Origin: Paenibacillus sp. FSL R5-0341
GTDB lineage: Bacteria; Bacillota; Bacilli; Paenibacillales; Paenibacillaceae
Direction of reading: 5' to 3'
DNA: 64,000 nucleotides
Assembly (NCBI RefSeq): GCF_037975235.1
Contig: NZ_CP150241.1
Coordinates: forward strand, 2,914,001-2,978,000
Shown here: positions 55,193-61,860 of the stretch, one piece after another
Layout of the letters: each line of letters opens with the position of its first letter
Position numbering within the stretch: position 1 is the stretch's first letter
The notes under the pieces: model-generated
Told to the model about the DNA's origin: nothing
Seen by the model: only the letters and a program-made list of their open reading frames with translations
Databases searched by the model: none
Translations under genes and position numbers: made by a program

Positions 55193-55665
55193 GTCGAACT
55201 CAGCTGTCCATTCCTGTAGGGCTCCTTGTAGAGAATGTGCTGACAAGTGGGGTACCGAGAGAAGTAATTATTGAATACTTACAACGTCGAGACTACTCCC
55301 AGTTGTTGCCTCTGGTTAAGGAACCCGCGATGGATTTCGATGAGAGACTACAGACAGCAGCTGACATCGGAGACGATTGGGAAAAAGCGATACGTCAGGG
55401 TTATGAGTTCAAGTTTCTGCATATTAACGGTTTGAAACGATTGCTCGATTTCCGGTTTGATCGTAAGGTGGATCGGGATTATGTTCAAGATGAACTGTCA
55501 CTGAAGCATATTCGTCTGACCGCACAAGAGATTGAATTGCTGCAATCGTTAATTGGCAGACAATGGTTCGTGCAAGTAGAAGAAACAGAGACAGCAGAAG
55601 AAGGCAGAACAGAGGGCGCGTCATCCTCCCACCTTCCTGTCCGTATTCAATTGAAATTCCCATAA
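55189..55665 (+). CDS. Unknown protein at the end of the peptide operon
   Basis: I do not recognise this protein. It is 158 residues, soluble and acidic, with no signal peptide or span. The first 130 residues are mainly helical (VPREVIIEYLQRRDYSQLL, LHINGLKRLLDFRFDRK), and there is a low-complexity stretch rich in E, T and S near 135-148. The ATG overlaps the peptidase stop (ATGA) behind GAGGAGGGGG, so it is translated together with it. A role in the same pathway is likely but not visible. Confidence 0.75.
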   Translation: MSRTQLSIPVGLLVENVLTSGVPREVIIEYLQRRDYSQLLPLVKEPAMDFDERLQTAADIGDDWEKAIRQGYEFKFLHINGLKRLLDFRFDRKVDRDYVQDELSLKHIRLTAQEIELLQSLIGRQWFVQVEETETAEEGRTEGASSSHLPVRIQLKFP

Positions 55666-55676
55666 TAGACCAGCAG

Positions 55677-55701
55677 AAGCCGCGATGATCGCGGCTTTTT
55701 T
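55677..55701 (+). terminator. Rho-independent terminator
   Basis: AGCCGCGAT and ATCGCGGCT form an almost loopless hairpin followed by T residues. It ends the peptide operon. Confidence 0.9.
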
Positions 55702-55741
55702 GGTATGTATAGGTAGAAATGTAGACGACTGAAATCAAAAG

Positions 55742-55770
55742 TTGAAATCGGACTTCGTATGATTTATATT
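55742..55770 (+). promoter_or_regulatory. Sigma-A-type promoter of the Asp23-like gene
   Basis: TTGAAA at 55742-55747 and TATATT at 55765-55770 are 17 bases apart. A 12-bp perfect palindrome AATGATATCATT follows at about +8, a possible operator. Confidence 0.55.
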
Positions 55771-55827
55771 TATATTAAATGATATCATTATCTATCAAAA
55801 ATACAGGCGTAAAAAGGGGGCCCTAGG

Positions 55828-56190
55828 ATGTCCATTCAAAATGTTCTGGGAAAAATTCAAATATCGGATGATGTGATCTCCAAAATTGTCGGCAAGATCG
55901 CGAATACCACGAGTGAGATTTCCTCCATGTCGACAGGACTTGTAGAAGGCATCACCAAAAAGTGGAGCGGCAAAAGTCTGCAAAATGGCATTGCCATCCG
56001 CAAGGTAGAATCCAGACTGGAGATAAACTTAAAGGTTGTCCTTCGTTATGGTACGAAAGTACATGAAGTCTGCAGGGAATTACAAAACAATGTGAGAGTG
56101 CATGTGGAACAGCTGACCGGATTGACCATTGATACGGTGAATGTGATCGTTGAGGGGTTATCATTTAACCAACCTGCTGCCAAGCTTTAA
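55828..56190 (+). CDS. Asp23/Gls24-family protein
   Basis: Protein of 120 residues with the Asp23 (DUF322) fold: IQISDDVISKIVGKIANTTS at the start, a middle with GIAIRKVESRLEINLKVVLR and a late VRVHVEQLTGLTIDTVNVIV. The family includes membrane-tethered envelope-stress proteins, but this protein has no span. AAAGGGGG precedes the ATG. It is followed by an acetyltransferase gene, possibly in the same transcript. Confidence 0.88.
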   Translation: MSIQNVLGKIQISDDVISKIVGKIANTTSEISSMSTGLVEGITKKWSGKSLQNGIAIRKVESRLEINLKVVLRYGTKVHEVCRELQNNVRVHVEQLTGLTIDTVNVIVEGLSFNQPAAKL

Positions 56191-56222
56191 TCCAATTTCA
56201 GCTACCTAGAGGAGTGACAGCG

Positions 56223-56831
56223 ATGAATAAGATTTCCATAACAAAAGCCAGTCCACAGTCCTTAGTCGGGGGGCAATTAAATCAGATGGCACTTGAATAT
56301 ATGGCATATTCGCTTGCAGGTACCAAGGATAAAGGCATTATAGAAAAAACATTTAACAAGTTATGGCGCTCGAATCAGAACCGATTCAGTCACCAATACG
56401 CTTATGAAGCCAAAATGGGTAGCCAAACGCTGGGTATGATCATGTGTTATCCGACCACCATAATGAACAAACTCGCTTTGCCAACGTTCTCCAAGCTGTT
56501 TGAACTTCGGAAATGGAGCCTGATCAAGTATAATCTTCAACATTGGAGAGAGTTCTACTCCATGGTGACATTGAAAGAAGCAGAGAATGACGAGTACCAT
56601 ATCGGAACATTGGCTACCTTGCCTGAAAGCAGAGGACTTGGCGTAGGTACGCAGCTCATTCAATTTGCTGAACGGCAAGCTCTAGTACTAGGTCTGTCCA
56701 AATCTTCGCTCACGGTTAAAAAGGAAAATGCACGGGCTATCCAACTGTATGAACGTTTGGGATACCAAAGAGTAGGGGAAATCAATAAACCTGCGCTATC
56801 CCTGTACCGGATGTCCAAAATACTGGTGTAG
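56223..56831 (+). CDS. GNAT-family N-acetyltransferase
   Basis: Acetyl-CoA-dependent transferase of 202 residues. The acetyl-CoA site reads LATLPESRGLGVGTQLIQFA at about 135-155 and the family end ENARAIQLYERLGYQ follows. The acceptor is unknown. The ATG at 56223 is preferred over GTG 56214 because GAGGAG is nine bases before it. Confidence 0.85.
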   Translation: MNKISITKASPQSLVGGQLNQMALEYMAYSLAGTKDKGIIEKTFNKLWRSNQNRFSHQYAYEAKMGSQTLGMIMCYPTTIMNKLALPTFSKLFELRKWSLIKYNLQHWREFYSMVTLKEAENDEYHIGTLATLPESRGLGVGTQLIQFAERQALVLGLSKSSLTVKKENARAIQLYERLGYQRVGEINKPALSLYRMSKILV

Positions 56832-56913
56832 TGCTCTCTGAGAAGAGTAGTGTAAACAACTTGAAGGTTCACATACATAAGCTCGCATTGGAACAGTTAG
56901 AGGTGCGGGCTGG

Positions 56914-56939
56914 AGGGACGCTTTATGCGTCCCTTTTTT
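56914..56939 (+). terminator. Rho-independent terminator
   Basis: AGGGACGC pairs with GCGTCCCT around TTTAT, followed by six T. Confidence 0.9.
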
Positions 56940-57079
56940 AGTTTTCAGAGATTTCCTCTAAAAAAAGTAACTTGACTTTTGTGGGTGTTTAAGCAGGTAC
57001 TTGACAGGGGTGTGGTATAGTATAAAAAGTTCTTTTAATGAAGGAAGACGGGATAAATAAACAAGATGGGGTGTAACCA

Positions 57080-57685
57080 GTGTATCAATATAAGGATCAG
57101 GAATATGAAGCAGTACATTTTGAGGGACGCGATCTGAGATATGGAGAACTGATAAGCTGTGTTTTCAAACAGTGTACTTTCATGAACGCTTCTATGGAAG
57201 AAATCGAAACCAGTAACTGCCGTTTTATCGAGTGTGACTTCAAAGGAGCTTCGATGAATGGTTCGATTCATACGGAATCAGCTTTTGAAAACTGCACCTT
57301 CGGTGGTGCGAATCTCTTTGCTTCCAAATTCAGCTCTTGCAAGATGACAGGCTCGGATTTCTCGGGTGCGCAAATGGATGGCATTACACTAAGTCACGGT
57401 GATTGGTCTTATACGAATCTGAGACATACCCGATTAGGCAAACAGGATTTGCGAGGAATTCGTTTCTTTGAAGCTGACTTTACGGACACGGATTTCACCA
57501 AAGCAGATTTGAGAGACTGTGACCTTACCAGAGTCGTATTGAGCAGAGCCAAGCTGCAAGGGGCCGATCTAAGAGGGGCTAACCTGGAAGGCATCGATCT
57601 GAAATCACTGGATATCAAAGGCGTACGTTTGGATCGCGAACAAGCCGTTCTGTTTGCACGCTCTTATGGTGCCAAAGTAGACTAA
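57080..57685 (+). CDS. Pentapeptide repeat protein, Qnr-like layout
   Basis: Right-handed quadrilateral beta-helix protein of 201 residues built from A(D/N)LXX-type repeats (CDFKGASMNGS, ADLRDCDLTR, GADLRGANLEG). The C-terminal LDREQAVLFARSYG resembles the dimerising helix of MfpA/Qnr proteins, which mimic DNA and protect gyrase from fluoroquinolones, but many such proteins have other roles. GTG start with GGGGTG before it. A TTGACA at 57001 lacks a well-spaced -10. Confidence 0.87.
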   Translation: MYQYKDQEYEAVHFEGRDLRYGELISCVFKQCTFMNASMEEIETSNCRFIECDFKGASMNGSIHTESAFENCTFGGANLFASKFSSCKMTGSDFSGAQMDGITLSHGDWSYTNLRHTRLGKQDLRGIRFFEADFTDTDFTKADLRDCDLTRVVLSRAKLQGADLRGANLEGIDLKSLDIKGVRLDREQAVLFARSYGAKVD

Positions 57686-57703
57686 TCATACTTCGATGCC
57701 TGT

Positions 57704-58066
57704 ATGAAGCTCAGTTACGCGTCTCGTGTACTGGGCTTCATTTCTAAAGGCAGTGGCTCGCTTACTGAAGGAAATGGAGAGCCTGAACGGTTACCTTTGG
57801 ACCCATCCAAACGTCGTATACTTTTGCAGATGAAGCTGGAGTCCGGGCTACTTCAAGATCATTTTGCTATTATCAGGGATACGTTGTGTGCGAAAGACTA
57901 TAGTTTGAAGCTGAATAATAATGACAGATCCATCCTTCATATGGCGAAAGAGATGCTGGTCAATGAGATCATGTATGTGTTAAATATCGCTACCAAAGAT
58001 GCTTCCACGTATGTGAAAGAGGATATGGAGAAGCGTCAGCTGGAGTTCAACGTTCATAGATCATGA
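57704..58066 (+). CDS. Hypothetical protein, 120 residues
   Basis: I do not recognise this. The frame of 120 residues is likely helical in its second half (LQDHFAIIRDTLCAKDYS, MAKEMLVNEIMYVLNIATK). It starts 18 bases after the pentapeptide gene, but no good ribosome site precedes the ATG, and later methionines are no better. Composition matches its neighbours and no competing frame is better, so it may be real and co-transcribed. Confidence 0.45.
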   Translation: MKLSYASRVLGFISKGSGSLTEGNGEPERLPLDPSKRRILLQMKLESGLLQDHFAIIRDTLCAKDYSLKLNNNDRSILHMAKEMLVNEIMYVLNIATKDASTYVKEDMEKRQLEFNVHRS

Positions 58067-58200
58067 TGAAATTCAGGGATTATATTGGAATAATACAGGT
58101 TGAACGTTCAGTATGTAAAAGCAAGTTATACGGGGCAATATCTACGGAGAGAGCTTAGGAAAAGTCATGATGCAATGAAAGATCATGTCCTTAACTAAAA

Positions 58201-58248
58201 AATCGACACCAGGAAACCGCTTGATGAGCGGTTTTTTTGGTGTCGATT
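58201..58248. terminator. Nested bidirectional terminator palindrome
   Basis: The inner stem AACCGCT/AGCGGTT has a TGATG loop and a T run. An outer perfect 10-bp stem AATCGACACC (58201-58210) and GGTGTCGATT (58239-58248) encloses it. It separates the plus-strand genes from the minus-strand exporter operon. Confidence 0.8.
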
Positions 58249-58274
58249 AGCTACGGTACACTTAGATCACAGGC

Positions 58275-58367
58275 TCAATCCTCTTCTTTGGATAACTTTC
58301 TAACGACTAAATAAATAAAAGTGATGCCGATTAATATAATAATTCCATTCGTTATTGGAAACCACAT
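58275..58367 (-). CDS. Small single-span membrane protein, 30 residues
   Basis: The minus strand has GGAGGTGA eight bases before an ATG at 58367. The frame of 30 codons encodes MWFPITNGIIILIGITFIYL followed by VVRKL and the acidic tail SKEED, and stops at 58275. One membrane helix of about 20 residues with a short charged cytoplasmic tail is evident. It begins 42 bases after the stop of the DHA2 exporter gene on the same strand and ends at a terminator, so it is the second gene of that operon. I know no family for it. A partner or modulator role for the pump, as AcrZ has for AcrB, is possible by analogy. Confidence 0.65.
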   Translation of the reverse strand: MWFPITNGIIILIGITFIYLVVRKLSKEED

Positions 58368-58409
58368 AACCGAATTCACCTCCACTTTTGAGAAGCAATA
58401 TGTTTAGGT

Positions 58410-59915
58410 TTAACCTTCCGCAGTTTTATTTTTGGCTCGTTTCAACCGCACGGCAACCCAGCTCATGATCAGAGCAGCAATAATCAGAAATACGGTCACA
58501 CCTGCAATGACGACAAAGAAGGATTGGTCAAATGCAGCAAAGGCGGCATTTCTGAGCGATTCAGCAGACGCGGCAGGCAAGCTTTCGGCAGCGATAAGTG
58601 CTTCATCCAGACTGTCCTTCGCATTGGCGGGCACACGAATCCCCGCAGGAATCTTCATAGCGAGTGTGTAGAAAAGGGTAGACATGCTTCCGATGATGGC
58701 AATACCAGATGCTCCACCCAGCTCATAACCTACTTCCTCAATGGAAGCGGCCATACCCGCTTTGTGAGGTGGGGCATAACTCATAATGGAATGGGAAGCA
58801 GCGGTCATCCCTGATCCAAGACCCGCACCAAGCATTGCCAAACCGAGAATCTGCCCGGTAAACCCTGCATTGAAATACATTAGATATGTCCCCATGCCAA
58901 GGGCAGCGATGAAGAGAGAGAAGCTTTTGATATAGACAACATCCACACGGTGCATAATGGCCCCCGTAACAGGTCCGGCAATGAGTGCTGCAACAGGTAT
59001 GGATACGGTGAATAGTCCAGCTTGAAGCGGTGACATGCCTTCCACCAGCTGAAGCCGCTGAGTGACCATATATTGCACCCCCATTTGTGCAAACAAGCCA
59101 ACCAGTGCGGTAATAAAGCCGGTACTGAATCTTGGGATTTTGAACAAGGACAGATCCAGAAGCGGGTTGGGACTGTTATTCTGACGGCGAATAAAGATGA
59201 TCAGGGACAGAACACCGATCACAGCAGCAAGGATAGCAAGTGTGAGAGATCCTTCACGTCTTGTGAATTCCTTAATGGAATAGATAATTCCGACCATGGC
59301 AATCATGATCTGAATGGAACTGGTGAAATCCCACTTTTTCGACGAATCCCCCTGATGTTTAGGGATTATTTTCAAGGCGAATATAAACGCGATAATGGCT
59401 ATGGGCAGGTTAATCAGAAACACAGAGCCCCACCAGAAGTGTTGGAGAAGTAATCCGCCGACAATTGGTCCCAGTCCTGCGCCACCGGATGCAATGGAAC
59501 CCCATATGCCGATCGCTAGTGCGAGTTCTCGTTCATTCGTAAACGTAACCCGGATGATCGACAATGTCGCTGGCATCATCATGGATGCGCCTACGGCAAG
59601 AAGAATTCTGCTCATGACCAGCACAGCTGGTACTGGAGAAAAGGCAGCAACAAGGGAAGCGGTAGAAAAGACGAGCAATCCCAGGGTGAATATTTTTTTA
59701 TGACCAAGACGGTCCCCGAGCGTTCCCATAGCAGGCAGCAAACCCGCCATGACAAGGGAGTACCCGTTCAGAATCCATAATTTCTCCGAAGCTGATGCAC
59801 TGAGATCATGGGTCAAGCTGGGTAAAGCCGTGTACAGGATGGTCATATCCATCACAATGAGTAATAGTGCACTTGAGACAATAACAAGAATCATCCAACG
59901 TTTGAATTTTGACAT
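58410..59915 (-). CDS. MFS drug exporter, DHA2 family
   Basis: Membrane exporter of 501 residues with fourteen predicted spans, related to QacA/LfrA/SmvA. Motifs: MDMTILYTALPSLTHDLSAS in span 1 (family signature D and TALP), GDRLGHKKIFTLGL in loop 2-3, and SGGAGLGPIVGGLLL in span 5 (motif C of exporters). The ATG giving MSKFKRW is chosen because GGAGGG lies six bases upstream; the frame reaches 59981. Divergent MerR gene and a promoter with the 19-bp spacer of MerR targets indicate drug-inducible expression. Confidence 0.93.
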   Translation of the reverse strand: MSKFKRWMILVIVSSALLLIVMDMTILYTALPSLTHDLSASASEKLWILNGYSLVMAGLLPAMGTLGDRLGHKKIFTLGLLVFSTASLVAAFSPVPAVLVMSRILLAVGASMMMPATLSIIRVTFTNERELALAIGIWGSIASGGAGLGPIVGGLLLQHFWWGSVFLINLPIAIIAFIFALKIIPKHQGDSSKKWDFTSSIQIMIAMVGIIYSIKEFTRREGSLTLAILAAVIGVLSLIIFIRRQNNSPNPLLDLSLFKIPRFSTGFITALVGLFAQMGVQYMVTQRLQLVEGMSPLQAGLFTVSIPVAALIAGPVTGAIMHRVDVVYIKSFSLFIAALGMGTYLMYFNAGFTGQILGLAMLGAGLGSGMTAASHSIMSYAPPHKAGMAASIEEVGYELGGASGIAIIGSMSTLFYTLAMKIPAGIRVPANAKDSLDEALIAAESLPAASAESLRNAAFAAFDQSFFVVIAGVTVFLIIAALIMSWVAVRLKRAKNKTAEG

Positions 59916-59950
59916 GTTTCCCTCCGACGATATGAATAACTTACAATTCC

Positions 59951-59981
59951 AGACTAAACTATCGGGTAACCCTATAGTCAA
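59951..59981 (-). promoter_or_regulatory. MerR-type promoter of the exporter operon
   Basis: On the minus strand TTGACT (59976-59981) and TAGTCT (59951-59956) are 19 bases apart, the overlong spacer typical of MerR-activated promoters. Between and over them lies the palindrome ACTATcGGG-T-CCCtATAGT-like repeat at 59958-59978 with arms ACTAT and ATAGT. The adjacent MerR protein is the obvious ligand-dependent activator. A TATAAT at 59998-60003 is the likely -10 for the MerR gene itself on the plus strand. Confidence 0.75.
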
Positions 59982-60054
59982 ACTTTTCTTTGCATACTAT
60001 AATGCATCTATATTGATAAAACTTAGACCACATATGTACATGGAGGGCCCAAAG

Positions 60055-60912
60055 ATGGCTGGACATCACGCACAACACTTTACCACCAGTGAATTTGCCA
60101 AGGTCTGCGGAGTGACCAAACATACCTTGTTTCATTATGACGAGATTGGGCTGTTAAAGCCTGAATATACCAATGACAAGGGCTACCGCTATTATGGTGT
60201 GCAACAAACGTATGTGTTGGATGTCATACATGTGCTGAAGAAAGCAGGAAGCTCACTCCAAGAGATTAAGTCGTTTATTCAAAACCAGAATACGCCATTG
60301 TTAATCGAGCTGTTTGAACAGAAATTAAAGGCACTTGAGCTGGAGCAACAACGAATCAAACGTATGCAAAAGCTGCTAAGTGGTGCCATTGAAATGACGA
60401 AACAAGCCACGGATGCTTCGCATGAAGGACTGCATATCGAACAATGTGAGCTGGAGTATTTTATTGCAGTTCAACTGGAGCAAGGGGATGGAGATAAGGA
60501 ATTCTCCCGTAAGTTCACTGAATATCGCAGTCATTGCGAGGAACAGATGATCGACTATGAGTTTCCGGTATGGACGATCTTACTTCAGGAGCACTTTGAG
60601 GCAGGAGAGTACTATCCGGATTACTTTGGCAACAAAATAAAAGCTCCCATTTCAGGGGAAACGATATTGATGAAGCCTAAAGGGATGTATGCCGTCATGA
60701 ATCATCAGGGTTCATATGAAAGCATGCCAGAGACGTATTCCATCATGAAAGAGGATATAGAAAGAGAAGGACTACGAGTCTGCGGACATGTGTACGCACT
60801 GGATCTGCTCAGTTATTTTGCAGAAAGTAATCCCGACGAGTATCTCATCAAGATTTACGTTCAGGTGTGTAAGACTGATAATGCAAGCAAAGGACAGAAT
60901 AACTTGATTTAG
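60055..60912 (+). CDS. MerR-family multidrug-sensing regulator
   Basis: Regulator of 285 residues. The N-terminal winged helix HFTTSEFAKVCGVTKHTLFH and YDEIGLLKPEYTNDKGYRYY is MerR-type, a dimerisation helix follows at about 80-115, and the C-terminal half is a GyrI/BmrR-like ligand domain (PKGMYAVMNHQGSYESMPET). The ATG at 60055 is used because GGAGGG lies seven bases before it; the frame extends far upstream, antisense to the exporter. It would activate the divergent exporter when it binds a drug. A GNAT gene follows 11 bases later. Confidence 0.9.
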   Translation: MAGHHAQHFTTSEFAKVCGVTKHTLFHYDEIGLLKPEYTNDKGYRYYGVQQTYVLDVIHVLKKAGSSLQEIKSFIQNQNTPLLIELFEQKLKALELEQQRIKRMQKLLSGAIEMTKQATDASHEGLHIEQCELEYFIAVQLEQGDGDKEFSRKFTEYRSHCEEQMIDYEFPVWTILLQEHFEAGEYYPDYFGNKIKAPISGETILMKPKGMYAVMNHQGSYESMPETYSIMKEDIEREGLRVCGHVYALDLLSYFAESNPDEYLIKIYVQVCKTDNASKGQNNLI

Positions 60913-60923
60913 GAGGATATTTT

Positions 60924-61460
60924 TTGGAATTAATTAAAGCATATGATGTGGATCTAAGTGAAGAATGGTCAGCACTTCTTCAAGAATTACTTGTAGCCAG
61001 TTTTCCAGAGGTTTATCCGAAGGACAGATTGTTTTTCAAGCAAATACCACAGGGCAGAGTGCTGGCATTTAACCCGGATAACCAATTAGTTGGGCATGTA
61101 GGACTAGATTACAGGATGATGAATTTAAATGGAAAACCCATAAGAGTGTTGGGGATAATCGATTTGTGTGTTTCTCCTGCTATTCGCTCTCAAGGAATCG
61201 CTTCATTGTTAATTTCAGAAGTGGAAAGGATGGCAAAAGGGCGTGTTGATTTTGTCCTTTTATTTGCGGATCATGAGGGATTGTATAGCAAAAATGGATT
61301 CAAAACGGTAAGCAACACATGTAAGTGGTTGAAAATTGATCATGAAACCTTAACCACAGTTGGAGTTGGGACTCAAAGGGTAGAGGGGTTAATGATTAAA
61401 GAAGTTGGAACCCTGCCATGGGAAGAAGGAGAACTCGATTTTTTAGGATATTTATATTAA
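60924..61460 (+). CDS. GNAT-family N-acetyltransferase
   Basis: Acetyltransferase of 178 residues. IIDLCVSPAIRSQGIASLLISEVER is split over the acetyl-CoA site, with the R/Q-x-x-G-I-A pattern at about 90-97; FLLFADHEG-like FVLLFADHEGLYSKNGF follows. The TTG start has AGGAGGAT just upstream. Probably co-transcribed with the MerR gene. It may modify a drug or a metabolite; the substrate is unknown. Confidence 0.85.
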   Translation: MELIKAYDVDLSEEWSALLQELLVASFPEVYPKDRLFFKQIPQGRVLAFNPDNQLVGHVGLDYRMMNLNGKPIRVLGIIDLCVSPAIRSQGIASLLISEVERMAKGRVDFVLLFADHEGLYSKNGFKTVSNTCKWLKIDHETLTTVGVGTQRVEGLMIKEVGTLPWEEGELDFLGYLY

Positions 61461-61472
61461 TCAAGGTGGGTT

Positions 61473-61502
61473 ATAAGATGAGGTTTTATAAGATGAGGTT
61501 TT
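61473..61502 (+). repeat. Tandem 15-bp repeat, two perfect copies
   Basis: ATAAGATGAGGTTTT occurs at 61473-61487 and 61488-61502; a third, degenerate copy may follow. It lies between TCAAGG (61461-61466) and CCTTGA (61516-61521), which could pair. Short repeats such as this can vary in number by slippage. No known function. Confidence 0.6.
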
Positions 61503-61586
61503 ATCTGATTGAGCGCCTTGACCCATGTTGTATTCCATGTTAAGTTTTTTGTATTAAATTTTGAGCGTTCAAAGGGGGATAGAGTC

Positions 61587-61700
61587 ATGACTGAATTAGA
61601 GGTTGTAGATGTGTATGTGGACCTGTCAACGAACATGAGCAGTGGCATGGTTCACAATATTACTAATCAGAATCCGACACGTTATCCCGTCTATGCATAG
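61587..61700 (+). CDS. Possible small protein, 37 residues
   Basis: The ATG at 61587 follows AAAGGGGG at a good distance. The product is acidic at first (MTELEVVDVYVDLS) and ends in NQNPTRYPVYA; no signal peptide or span. I recognise no family. It lies between a GNAT gene and the ABC-F gene. The ribosome site is the main support. Confidence 0.45.
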   Translation: MTELEVVDVYVDLSTNMSSGMVHNITNQNPTRYPVYA

Positions 61701-61860
61701 ATCTACTTGGCGCTAAATGTTATATCGTCAGGTTTCTTTATCGTATAAGCGATCTAAATTCTGATTATGTTCAAATATTAAAGTGAGGGAATCCATGCCA
61801 TGTTCGATGGTGAAATCCCGTCAATTTACTTTTATATTTCACATAAAAAGGATGATTTGT

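Noticed and set aside
56987..57013. GTTTAA and GGGTGT resembling a sigma-B promoter before the pentapeptide gene
   Set aside because: The spacer of 15 and mismatch in the -10 are outside the usual range, and I cannot confirm that this organism has sigma-B.
57001..57026. TTGACA with TATAAA before the pentapeptide gene
   Set aside because: The spacer is only 14 bases, too short for a normal sigma-A promoter.
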